Source: Ciona savignyi
Taxonomy: Eukaryota; Chordata; Ascidiacea; Phlebobranchia; Cionidae
Assembly (NCBI GenBank): GCA_000149265.1
Contig: CH003077.1
Coordinates: 415,138-479,137 of the forward strand
Length of the DNA stretch: 64,000 nt
Direction of reading: 5' to 3'
The notes beneath the pieces are model-generated. The model did no database searches and had not been told where the DNA came from. It was given only the letters and a program-made list of their open reading frames with translations. Position 1 is the first letter of the stretch, and the number at the start of each line of letters is the position of its first letter. Below are positions 34,340 through 45,700 of the stretch, piece by piece. A program made the translations under genes and the position numbers.

Positions 34340-34611
34340 TCCGGCCGGTTAGTCTGGTGGTTAAGGGCGTCGCCTCGAAAAGGTTGCAGGTGCTAAACTG
34401 GTCGCTAGCTAGTCGGTTGTGTCCGTGGGCCGGACACTGTCTGAACCCAACGGATTAATGGGTTCTACCAAATTGAAGGAACATGTGAATCATACACAAC
34501 ACACTGCAATAGCTCCGGTAACCCGACGATGGGCGCGAGGTGATCTGACGATTGTCCGTGTGTTAAACCACTTGGTTTTCCCAACCACGGTGATAAACAT
34601 GAATATTCTAT
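34340..34611 (+). mobile_element. tRNA-derived SINE, near full length
   Basis: Sense copy from TCCGGCCGGTTAGTCTGG to AACATGAATATTCTATCC with a short deletion in the GGGCAAGGCACTT region. Confidence 0.8.
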
Positions 34612-34767
34612 CCTTAACGTCCATCACGTCAAGTTCTGCTCTATTTACTTAGTAAGTGAAAGGTTAAAATACAAAGGTATTTTAACCTCTCACCTACTAA
34701 GGCGTGACAAAGAAGCCAATGAAGTGGAAATAAAGAATAGAAGAATGACCACCACGTGTGGTTTACA

Positions 34768-34942
34768 AACGGGCAATCGTCAGATCACCTCGCGCCCACC
34801 GTCGGGTTACGGGAGCTATTGTATTGTGTTGTATATGATTGACACGTTCCTTCAATTTGGTAGAACCCATTAATCCGCTGGGTTCAGGCAATGTCCGTAA
34901 AGTGCCATGCCTAAGGACACAAACGACTAGCTAGCGACCAAA
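34768..34942 (-). mobile_element. SINE body fragment
   Basis: Reverse copy from ACGGGCAATCGTCAGATCAC to GACTAGCTAGCGACC; it lacks both tail and head. About 155 bp after the sense copy at 34340, forming an inverted SINE pair. Confidence 0.75.
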
Positions 34943-35474
34943 TGAGAATCAAGATGCTGCTTATTTCATTCTAATGCATTAAATGAAGCATAGAATGTAA
35001 TATAAAAATAAACTTGGTGGTGATAAATGCTACGAATTCTGTACCAGCTCTTCAACTGGGACACAATAGCCTCAAAAGCAACACATCCGCTGCAAAGTTC
35101 ACTTGATATAATGTGAATGAACTTAGAGACGAACGCTTTCTTTGTTGAGAAAATATAGTTTAACTTGAGCTGTTTTTCGCTGTCAGCTTTCGATTGGCGA
35201 CTGAATGATTATAATGAATAGTGGGAAGTCAATACGTCTCCACATTTGAATTGAGAAATCAACTGCGTCAGTTTAGTATAAAGAAATATGGCCGTATACT
35301 ATACTGCGTGGTTCATCAATGCCTTATTTAAATTTAGCTTTCGAATTTAGTTTCATGACATTATGATTATGCGAGCTTGCGCATACAACTCGACAGGCCA
35401 ACAGCTCTTATACATTTGAAGTTTACTCGTGTTATGTATATTACCAGGAGATATTCTAATGCAGGGAAGAACAT

Positions 35475-35861
35475 GTAACCGATAGCCGAAAGATTTTAAG
35501 TATGTAACCAGTCACTGGCTACACTAAACGGATATTGCTTGAACTCATTAGATCAGGGGTTCTTAAACTTGGAGCCCCCTTAGAGGGTGGGAAAGCTTAA
35601 CAAGGGGGCGCGAGCATAAGAGTGAGAGATTGGTCTAACAAACGCAGCAGATCTTGTATATGCGTTGTCTTCAACAAAGCCTTGAATTAAACGACTAGTT
35701 TACCAAAAAAAAAGTTGTATCCTTCAAACTTAGCAGGAACATGGCAAATAGATTATTGTTTCATTTTCCTTGAGTTGGATTTTTGAGGCTTGGTGAGGCG
35801 GCGTGAGCATGAATGACAAACGTCAAGGGGACGCGACTACAAAGTTTAAGAACCACTGTTC
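35475..35861. mobile_element. hAT-like element (CAGGGGTTCTTAAAC family) joined to a SINE-like segment
   Basis: 35555-35861 is a hAT-type element with ends CAGGGGTTCTTAAACTT and AAGTTTAAGAACCACTG. The preceding 80 bp (ATAGCCGAAAGATTTTAAGT to AACTCATTAGAT) recur next to the same element end at 50600-50800 on the other strand, so the junction is shared. Confidence 0.75.
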
Positions 35862-36241
35862 CAATGGATTATTGCAGCGACAAATTACAGTACGCTATTA
35901 TTACTACTAGCAACATCCTGCACTTAACTAAGGTGGCTAATGTGGGTTTTATGCAGCAGGGTTGATTAAATTTTATGATTAGTGTTGAAGTAAGTAATAA
36001 TAATATAGTTGAAAAGAAATGTTAAGTAAATGCCAAGAAACGACGAGGCCAAAAAGGCGAGTATATTTTCTGCTATTGTTCACGCATGGCGCTTGTAGAT
36101 ATACGAATACCGACAGTGGTTTGGAGCCATTCGAGATATTATAATTTTTTTAAACCATTAAAAATCCCGATGGATTTGAACAATGTTAAGTGCCCTACGC
36201 AAAGACGCGCGTGCATGAAAAGCGACAGTTTGCAAATATGA

Positions 36242-36480
36242 ACGAAACTGGTCGCTAGTTAGTCGGTTGTGTCCTTGGGCAAGGCACTTAGCGGACATTG
36301 CCTAAACCCAAAGGAATAATAGGTTCTACCAAATTTAAGAAACGTGTCTATTATATGCAACACACTGCAATAGCTCCGGTAACCCGACTGTGGGCGTGAG
36401 GTGATCTGTCGATTGCCCATGTGTTAACCCCCTTGGATTTCAGACATACGGGGATAAAAATGAATATCCTTTCCTATCCT
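36242..36480 (+). mobile_element. SINE lacking its head
   Basis: Sense copy beginning at GAAACTGGTCGCTAGTTAGT (after box B) and running to AATGAATATCCTTTCC. Confidence 0.8.
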
Positions 36481-36803
36481 TCCACTCACAATTTAACCAT
36501 TGCTGTGTAGCTATGTATTGCATGCAAATATGACCAAAATAATCGTGTAAAATGTAAAGCAGCTGATTGAACCTGCAAATGATAACGTCATTTTTTGCCT
36601 AAATGTTTCGTTGGTTGCCTTTGTCTTAAAAAAATCTTTAGTTCTGTTGGCTGTGTGATAGTCCCCCAATACATTACGTCACTATTCCCTATATTCACCG
36701 CTTGCTTTAAAACTAAATAACTCAACAAGATGGTGACTCTAACAACAGCGTTAATAAACTATATGCAGAAATATGTATAAATTACTGAAATTAAGTATTA
36801 GAC

Positions 36804-36970
36804 CAGTCATTGGCAACATACGGCCCGTGAAGGGATTTTGATCGGCTCGCAGACTGTATTTAACCATTCCCTGTGATTAAGATATTGAATACTATTAATG
36901 TAATAATCCAGCCCACCAAGAACTTTATTTTCCCACATCTGGCCCGCCGACTAGAGAAGTTGTCCACCCC
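36804..36970. mobile_element. hAT-like MITE copy (CAGGGGTGGG family)
   Basis: CAGTCATTGGCAACATACGG to GAAGTTGTCCACCCC, with the conserved core. Confidence 0.7.
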
Positions 36971-36977
36971 CTTTTTT

Positions 36978-37348
36978 CTATGATCTGCAATAAAAATGTA
37001 TGCATTGAAAAGTCCTATACTCCAAATCCACGATTACAGAGTGATATATTTTAAACTTTTTTAAGTTTGGATCTGTCATTCGGTTATAGAACCATGACAA
37101 CGTTGAAAACGTATCTATCTCCTCTGTAAACGGACACCATTGTCAATACTACCACAGCCAATAAACATTAAGCTTTCCTTAATTCTTTTAAAACAACACA
37201 GCTAAACAGTAACACTTATGCGACGCAAAACACAAGCCGTCTTAACAGTAAACAATTCCAAGTAATAAAACATACCTTCAATATGCTGCGGTGGACATTT
37301 GGCGCGACTTCCGGAAAATAGATTTTCGATAAAGTAAACAGTATTCAT
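36978..37348 (-). CDS. Weak two-exon gene candidate, minus strand, unidentified
   Basis: Exon A would be 37276-37348: an ATG followed by 24 codons and a good donor (GAAG then GTATGT). Exon B would start at 37123 after an acceptor TTTACAG, continue in the matching phase and stay open to TAG at 36978, giving 72 residues. Segments such as DTFSTLSWFYNRM and MTDPNLKKF look protein-like. The last 20 residues are less convincing and exon B may be spliced onward. I know no family for it. Against it: short length, repeat-rich surroundings, no poly(A) signal noted. It would be the only minus-strand gene here. Confidence 0.25.
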
Positions 37349-37734
37349 CTTATTCAAGAAGCATAGCAAGACAGTCAGTCTACAGAAGCATTTTACTCGT
37401 CAGCAAACATCTTGACCCAAAAGTTTACCAGCTTACATGATATGCTATCGTCTTAAATCAAACAGCCAAAAACAGCAGGTTACGAGCACAGAGGTTCCAG
37501 GTATTTTGTTAGTTTAAGAATGTTGACTATAAAAGCTATTTTTATGGAATCATAGCGCAGAGGTTACATATTGATATTCTTGTTGTATGTATGTGGTACA
37601 GACTCTATATTCAATTGTAGAAGTAGAATAAATTTCTTTTTTGAACGATTGGGGATTTGCCAAGCCCGTTTGCGCAAATCAGCTGTTTTACGGAACCCAC
37701 TTTAATAAACCGCTGCTTTAAAACAAGTTGGGCA

Positions 37735-37874
37735 CCACTTAAAGAAGGGGAATGCGGGAAAGGGGGTAAAGAGGAAAGCAGGAAAACTGCTTACTAAAAC
37801 TATTTAAACTAACTTTAACTCTGCCCTAAACACTAATCTCAACCCCAGAACTAACCCTATAACTCGAACCCCAT
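37735..37874. mobile_element. G-rich MITE, half copy
   Basis: Left terminus and half of the interior, ending exactly where the hAT-like sequence at 37875 begins; the right half is missing. Confidence 0.65.
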
Positions 37875-38020
37875 GTAAAGGGATTTTGACCGGCCCGCAG
37901 ACTGTATCTAACCATACCCTGTAATTAAGATATTAAATACTATTTACGTAATAATCCGGCCCACCAAGAACTTCATTTTCCCACATCTAGCCCGCCGACT
38001 AGAGTAATTGCCCACCCCTG
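37875..38020. mobile_element. hAT-like MITE, truncated (CAGGGGTGGG family)
   Basis: From AAAGGGATTTTGACCGGCCC to the element end CCCACCCCTG. It joins the half MITE at 37735, so a deletion or template switch fused the two families. Confidence 0.65.
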
Positions 38021-38143
38021 GTTTAACGCATGTCATTTAGCGATCCTGTTCTGGTTTTCCATTTTTTTATAGAATGTCTTGTTGCGTGTTTTTTTATCGT
38101 GGAAATAAATAAACTAAAACATAACTAAATTAACAGTTCCAGT

Positions 38144-38969
38144 ATGGATCAAGATATTCCAACGCAAAGATCTCTACTGTCCCCAGCCGACCACTATTAC
38201 CTCGGTCCGCTGATGATGCTCGTGAGTTCCGTCTCATTTCTCGCGCTCTGTTACCTCGGTCTCAAGACTTGTAATCATTGCATGAAGAACTACGAAGCAA
38301 GCAATTCAGAATCGTGGACAGATGACGTCTTCTCCTGTTGCCCAGTACTTTGTCGGTAAGTTGTAAAAGATACAACACAATATTTTGCACAGTTTGTTAT
38401 GATTTGGATAGAATATGATATTCATGTTTATTCCCGTAAATGGGAAAACCAAGGGGGTTAACAAACGGACAAGTCAGATCACCTCGCGCCCATTGTCGGG
38501 TTACCGGAGCTATTGCATTGTGTAGTGTATAATAGATACGTTCCTTCAATTTGGTAGAACCCATTAATCCGCTGGGTTCAGGTAATGTCCGTAAAGTGCC
38601 TTACCCAAGGACACAACCGACTAGCTAGAGACCAGTTTCGCATCTACAACCTTTCGATTGAAAGGCGACGCACTAAACCGCCAGACTAACCGGTCGGACT
38701 TTACAAGCGAAGAGAACCCAGAGGACGAGCATCTTCTTGATCGACGACATCGACGATTCTACTCGTCCGTCGCCTCACTGGGAAGAAGTGCGAGACCCGA
38801 GAGCTCACTTTCTCACCTGACCTTCACCACGAGGACCAGGGACCGAATTCGACATTTCATTTTCAACGATGAAATGCTAAAATCGGGGAGAAACAAACTT
38901 AAATATCAATCTTTATCAACGAGCGAAGAATTGCCCGAAAATGTATTTAGCGACCCGGAAACGAGTTGA
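38144..38969 (+). CDS. Unidentified single-pass membrane protein, two exons
   Basis: Exons 38144-38355 and 38708-38969 join in phase 2 to give 157 residues. A polar N-terminus (MDQDIPTQRSLLSPADHYY) precedes one hydrophobic segment at about 22-41, then CNHC (43-46) and CCPVLC (65-70), which could be palmitoylated or disulfide-bonded. The long C-terminal part is Arg/Ser-rich (DRRHRRF) with an acidic end (SEELPENVFSDPETS). There is no cleavable signal peptide, so a signal-anchor topology is likely, with orientation unclear. The donor (GTAAGT) is strong. Exon 2 starts only 8 bp after a SINE, so its 3' splice site depends on SINE sequence. The first ATG follows TTAACAG, a possible cis- or trans-splice acceptor. 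No family recognised. Confidence 0.7.
38408..38699 (-). mobile_element. tRNA-derived SINE filling most of the single intron
   Basis: Full-length reverse copy occupying 292 of the 352 intron bases of the membrane-protein gene; its head ends 8 bp before exon 2. Confidence 0.85.
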
Positions 38970-39439
38970 CCTTTATCATCATAATGTTATGTGCCATGGG
39001 TTGTTCTATTATCTTTCGTGATTCGTATTTATTGGGATGCTTGGTTATTAATTAAGCTTGACTCTAGCATACTATTTAGTGACCTTTTTCGAGATTTTTA
39101 AAAAAAAATGCACAATTTTGTTGCTTAATCAAGTTTAAAATAGCTTAAACCTACCCACACATGTACAATAGATAGGAATGAAATTTCTAAGCAAAAAAAA
39201 CAAACTCTTATATCGATGACTTTGTCATGTTTCCAAGAATACCTTGCTAAACTCTGATGTTTTCTTGTAATAATAATTGTTAACGTATTACAAGCTATTT
39301 TAGGGATTTTAATGCCATGCCGACGCAAAAACTCTTTTCTATCCCCGTGTCAGGCAAATACAGTATATAATATTGACCCATCGTCCCAACCACCTATCGT
39401 TGGATAGACAGAGCTGTTCAGTGTGTAGAAATTCGATTG

Positions 39440-39648
39440 GTTATGATATTCATGTTTCCCCGTGAATGGGAAAACCAAGGAGGTTAACACACGGGCAATC
39501 TTCAGATCACCTCGCGCTCACCGTCGGGTTACCAGAGCTATTACAGTGTGTTGTGTATGAATCACACTTTGCTTTAAGTTGGTAGAACCGATTAATTCGC
39601 TCGGTTCGGGTAATGTCTGTTAAGTGTCTTGCTCAAGAACACAAAAAT
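39440..39648 (-). mobile_element. SINE lacking its head
   Basis: Reverse copy from GATATTCATGTTTCCCCG to TGCTCAAGAACACAA; the tRNA-like part is absent. Confidence 0.75.
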
Positions 39649-40552
39649 TAAGGATTTGAAAGTACCGGTCTGGCCGTTACCGCCGTTCTTATCCAAAAAG
39701 CCTATTGACCACGTGACTAAAACACGAATGAAGTTATGTATTACCAATTGAGACCTCTATGAACAGGCAGATGTGACGAGTGCTACCCTCCATAAGTCAT
39801 AATTTTTAAAGGAGTGTTTTGCTGAGTAACAATGGTGGTGATTCCCCAATGTTTGTTTTGTTGAAAGCAGCATGTGCTAGGCTGCGCGCCGGTGTTCTCG
39901 TTTAGCTGTAAAGTTTTGTAGTCGTGGAGCAGTGCTTTGTAAAATAAAGGTTTTGATTGTGCATCTGCTAGCTGTTTTGGTAAAAAAAGCCAATGTACGA
40001 AGGGGCATGGGCTTGAAATTATTAAGTAAAATTTTGGAGGGTTTTGAGTTTAGGTTGCGGATCCAAGGTTTAATTTTAAATTGTAAAAAAAATCTAAGAC
40101 TTTTAAACGCTTATTCCTTTTAAATTAATAACTCGATATTTATCCACAGGAAATAGTAAAATAAATTCGTATATTAAGTGCGGAGCCGCCGAAACTGCTG
40201 CAGTGTGTTAAATACGATGGAAAACTGTAACAGTTTTCGATCAGCCCATAAAATCCATAAAAACTCATGATTCAACAAACTTCAACGAAGTGCCTTTGAC
40301 TTAGAAACAACCAAGTAGCTATCGGATCGTTTCAACTCATTCACTATTCGGCTAACAATATATGCTTTGATAAAGCACATGTGTACATTACCTGCATGCT
40401 TATAAATAAGACCAACATTTATCGAAAATGCCCTTTATTCATGGCATCTTCCGCTACCAATTAAACAGCAAGTGGTTATACGTTGTCTACACTGCAGTTC
40501 ATATGAAGAATGCGGTTAAAGCAAAACGGCTCCAACTTGAATACTCCTGGGA

Positions 40553-40756
40553 AGGCAACACTAAAAGGAGGGAAAGAGGGAAGGAGGAAAACTGCACACT
40601 ATAATTACGGAAACTAATTTAAACCCTGTCCTATACACTAATCTCGACCCCAGAACTAACCCTAATTCTAACCCCATGTTTAAAATAAACTCTTCATAAT
40701 CTTTTTTTAGTGTAAAATTTCCCTCCTTTCCGCTTTCCCTCCTTTTAGTTTTTCCT
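40553..40756. mobile_element. G-rich MITE with 9-bp target duplication
   Basis: 204-bp copy with ends GGCAACACTAAAAGGAGGGA and CCCTCCTTTTAGTTTTTCC. CTCCTGGGA occurs on both sides (40544-40552 and 40757-40765). Confidence 0.85.
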
Positions 40757-41384
40757 CTCCTGGGAGGCTGAATTCCTTTCCAACTTCACGATTAGTTGGC
40801 AGGAGGTAAAGGCTACAGCAGAGTAGCGAGATAGCAATGGCTTTGCGCAATAATACTTCAACTTAAAAAGTTTAACCTTTAATGCCATCGGGCAACATAA
40901 GATTGTATTGATTGCATACAGCAGCATTTAAATCTAGTGGTAGTTTCTGTAAAAACTTTTTTTAAAACAGTTTAATATTGAAACGAAATACGGAAATTGA
41001 TTGCGTTGACATGGGGAAACTAAAATGCCCAATAAATAAATCTTGAATCTACATATAAAGCTTTACTAACAGTTTCCTGATTAGTTCTTCTGGATACGTT
41101 GGAATGCTGTAGCGATGTAACTTGATCGACTGCGCTAGTATTCAGCAGAAGGAAATCAGTCAGCAATGCGGCTATATAGTGATATAGTTTAAGCGTGGTA
41201 GGAAAGGTTTTTAAAGTGCCGCGTTTTTTGGTGGAGATTTTAAGTCACCATTATTATAACCACGGTACAATGCAAGTGTAAGGTGATAGGCGAATAGTTG
41301 TTGTCGTTCAAAGTCACATTGCGTGCAGTCGCTTGTCATATAACTAGCAAGTGGGACTGAATTTTAGGGGAGTATAAGTGGGAC

Positions 41385-41560
41385 AAAACTAAGAAGAGGG
41401 AAATAGAAAAGGAGGGAAACTTCATTAGAGTTAGTTTTAATCATTAGTTTGGAGTTAAGGTCAGTTCTGTGTTTGAGATTAGTGTTTAGGGCAGGGTTGG
41501 AATTAGTTTCCATAGTTATAGTGAGCAGTTTCCCTACATTTAGTGTTTCCCGTATAATTG
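41385..41560. mobile_element. G-rich MITE, shortened
   Basis: Starts near ACAAAACTAAGAAGAGGG and ends ATTTAGTGTTTCC; GTATAA occurs on both sides. Ends about 170 bp before the transporter start codon. Confidence 0.7.
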
Positions 41561-41733
41561 CGCGACCAATCATAGCATGACGCAAATGAATTTAATTATT
41601 CTCTTTTTGTATGAGAATATAAAAATTGTTTTTTTAACTGGTAATATAGTTGACGTGAAAATATGTTATATTTTTAACAAATCTTTTCACAGATAGTACT
41701 TGTTTCGGTTAAATTTTAAATAAACTATTGAAA

Positions 41734-42725
41734 ATGTCTTCAACGACGTATGAAAGTACGACGAATCTACCAAAAAGTGGCGTCGATAGAACGTTCAGTA
41801 CGGCAGATTATGCCGTGTTTGGCTCTTTGTTCTTAGTATCGGCGTTTATTGGGCTGTACTTTGCCTTTGTCGATAGGAATAAGAAAACCTCGGAAAATTA
41901 CCTTCTTGCCGGCAGGTATATTCATACGTTGCTGACATTGTTTTAAAATAGATATTCATGTTTATCCCATGTTTATCCCCGTGAATGGGAAAACCAAGTG
42001 TTTTAACACACGGGCAATCGTCAGATCACCTCGCGCCCATCGTCGGGTTACCGGAGCTATTGCAGTGTGTTGCATATGATACAGACGTTCCTTCTATTTG
42101 GTAGAACCCATTAATCCGCTGGGTTCAGGCAATGTCCGTAAAGTGCCTTGCCCAAGGACACAACCGATTAGCTAGCGACCAGTTTCGCACCTGCAACCTT
42201 TCGATTGAAAGGCGCCGCACTTAACCGCTAGACCAACCGGGCGGATAGTGATTATGTTTCATGGTAAAATAGACGCCTGCATTTGGCAACATTCTATAAA
42301 ACACAGGGATTTATACTTAGCTTTATAACAAGACTCACAATTTTTTTTTATTTTATCAATCTACTACATTTGCATTTTCATATGTATTAAACAAATATGT
42401 TATATACGCATGTTTAAAAATGCAAACAATTTACGCCCCAAACTCTTTTACCTACACCAACTTGTTTTGGTATAAATGCACCATTGTTTATTTGTTGAAA
42501 AAAGGTGTGTTGATTTTCCTATAAGTTGAAAAAGTTGTGTTGTTAAAATATAAGTTGAAAAAGTTGTGTTGTTAAAATATAAGTTGAAAAAGTTGTGTTG
42601 TTAAAATATAAGTTGAAAAACTTGTGTTGTTGAAATATAAGTTGAAAAAGTTGTGTTGTTGAAATATAAGTTGAAAAAGTTGTGTTGATTTCCCTATAAA
42701 AGTTGATTTCCTATTAGTTCCAGTG

Positions 42726-42765
<40 letters not shown>

Positions 42766-45700
42766 CATTATCTGCGGGTGGTTTAATCCATTAGCAGTGG
42801 AATGTAATTGCTACTTACGCAGGAGTATGAACGGCTGGCCCGTTGCGCTCAGCCTGACCGCAAGCTTTATGTCGGCGATAACAGTTCTAGGAACGCCCGC
42901 CGAAATCTACATCTACGGCACAATGTTCTGGTGGTTTATGATTTCCTATACCATCGTGGCGATTGTAACTGCGACGGTGTTTGTCCCGGTCTTCTACAAG
43001 CTCGGTATATCAAGTACATATGAGGTATATGGCATTGTGTTTGGGGGTCCCATTCTAAATACTGGTTCATTACTTATTCAAAACGCTAAGCTGGTTACAA
43101 AGATTTGACAGTAGTCTCTTGACTTAAGTCAAAACGTCAAAATGACTTGCGTTATTTTTTTTAAATGCTAACCGACAAGGCAGAGTTCACAAACTTGTGA
43201 GCCGGTGTGCCGATAATTTGGTTTTCATGCTATTGCGGACATGCATTTTGCATTACAACATATTCTCGTGTATTTAACAAATACTATTACGCACGAATGT
43301 AGCTTTTTCTTCTGGAATATCCGATTGCCTAATCCAGTTTGATTCAACTAAATTTATTCTGCGTTAATTTTGGCATGAGGCGAAAACGAGGGAAAATGTA
43401 TCATAGCCACTACATAGTAGTTTAAAAAACACGGCCTTCTGCTGCACAGGGTGATATACTAATATGATGATGTTGTCAATCAATAAGTAGTTAATAAAGA
43501 AGGCATAAGCAGCTGTATTGGATACGATCGTTATGCACATTGCAATATATGTGATTTGATATGATATCCGATGAATGATTGTATAATTCTGTTGATTCAA
43601 ATAGATCAATATAAAGTAGAAGTAACATTAAAAATACCACACGCTACAATACCCACGAAAACTAGACTGTGGGCTAAAATTAATCTGATTATTTTTTGTG
43701 GTATAACGACCTTTATTTTGTTTTGTTTTTTGTTTTTGCCGAGCCAAGTTTCGAATCCATGATGGGCTCTTCACTTGGACCGTTTTTTGTATAGTCAGTC
43801 TATGTATCTGTCGCGTTAACCATTCGGCCACACGACCGTTCTATAACGACCTTGGTTGCCCCACACACAAGATCAAAAATATAATTTGAGTGTTTAAAAT
43901 TAGTTCTTTCTTGGCTGGCAAACGGTGCAGACCTATTTTTAATATCTGATCTTTTTATTAGTCGTATATGTGTTTTGTAAGTAGTAGTGTTTTGTATATA
44001 AAGCAAAAACGTTGCAAGCCCTTGTAATGGGTCTAACGGTAGGCCGTTACGACAGCGTCCTGTGAAACCATAGGAATTCTGTAACAGATATCCTGTATAT
44101 ATGTGTCAGACCACTAAGTGCTAGTTGCGTTGCAAGCAATCACTCTCTTCACACCAGATAATTTCATTTGCCAGCATTTGGCGCAAAGCGTATTATCCTT
44201 AGTGTAGCGTTTAGATTACTCCTCATTTTGTGAGGTGCAATTGAACGAATGCCCAGACGTTTTTATGTTTTATTTTAAAAATTTAAGACTCTTAAAAAAA
44301 AATATTTTAAAAATTTGAAAAAAATTTATCAACATTTTAAAAAGATATCGAGACTCTCTGTATGGGTTGGCAATATCATCAAGTAAACATGTAACGAAGT
44401 AAAAAAAGTATAAATTGCGTTTGTGTTTACGGCCAAAAAAATTACAACAATTTTTTTTCATCCAAGACATATTTTACAGTATCTTGAGATGCGTTTCGGA
44501 CGTTCGGTTCGAGTCGCTGGGACGTGCGCATTCATCTTGCAGACAGTGTTGTACATGGGGATGGTAATGTATATGCCTGCTCTCGCTTTGAATAAAGGTG
44601 GGCATTTCTACCGAGATATTCTCAACGCACCTTAACACACGGGCAATCGTCAGATCACCTCGCGCCCACCGTTGGGTTACCGGAGCTATTACAGTATGTT
44701 GTGTATGATTGATACGTTCCTTTAATTTAGTAAAACTTATTAATCCGCTTGGGCTCGGACAATATATTTTAAGTGCCTTGCCCAAGGACACAGCCGACTA
44801 GCTAGCAATAATGATGGACGCGATGTTTATCCTCATTTGCGAAAAAATACACGAACGTTAAAAATCAATCGTCAGATCTCTTTGGCCACTGTCGGGATAC
44901 ATGTAAATATTTTACAATCGTACATCGTGCGAACCACATCTATTTTAAAAACTCCTGTTTACTGTATATTTCTGCATGCCAAAACGATTGGGTTTCCTGG
45001 CTACCTTATCACTTTTGATATATTTTATAAAAAGTGTATAACGTTTGTTGCTGCAAGCAGGAGCTAATGGGTTCCTCCGAGTTACCAATCCATACTTGAT
45101 ATCCGTGTTTTCTGAATAAAGTATTCAAGTTATGAATTTAATAATAAAATGTATTCCTGTCATTTTGTCAGTTTATTTTATTTCCTTTCAACTTTCATTT
45201 CAAATTAAAGTAAATAATCTTGAACAGTTTCTAAATATCAGATGTTATAGAATAACCGGTGCCTAACATTCTCAAAACGGCAGTCGTGCTTATATTTTTG
45301 GGTCTCTCGTAAATTTCTATGTCCCAATATACCTAAAAGTTATATCCAAACCATATTGGCTAATACCAGCAGAAGATTTAACAATTTCTTCCTTATTACA
45401 CAAAGCGTAAATGTGCTGATCACTAGTTTCAGTGAAAGGTAATAAATGGGGATTTTTCAGACGAATACACAGCGTTTATAATATTTTATTTTTCAGTTAC
45501 TGGTCTTAGTCTGATTGTGTCTATCGTTGCCACTTCCCTGGTCTGTATTTTCTATACTTGTATCGGGGGAATGAAAGCCGTTGTATGGAACGATGTGGTG
45601 CAGGTACTACAGTGGTTTGTAGTTGTTGAATAGGATAGAATAGGATATTCATGTTTATCCCCACGAATGGGAACACCCAGGGGGTTACCACACGGGCAAT

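Larger units (their letters stand above)
38970..41733. other. Intergenic region between the membrane-protein gene and the transporter
   Basis: Holds one SINE and two G-rich MITEs, listed separately. The remaining sequence shows no coding pattern. Several open frames of 60-73 codons have no start context, splice support or domain. Confidence 0.5.

Noticed and set aside
37340-37365. GAATAAG immediately before the minus-strand ATG, reminiscent of a spliced-leader 3' end and hence of a retrocopied mRNA
   Set aside because: Only a short match; a 7-9 base similarity is expected by chance in AT-rich DNA.
44474-44791. Minus-strand frame opposite transporter exon 3
   Set aside because: Shadow of the exon plus an antisense SINE; the + strand encodes the SLC5 segment.
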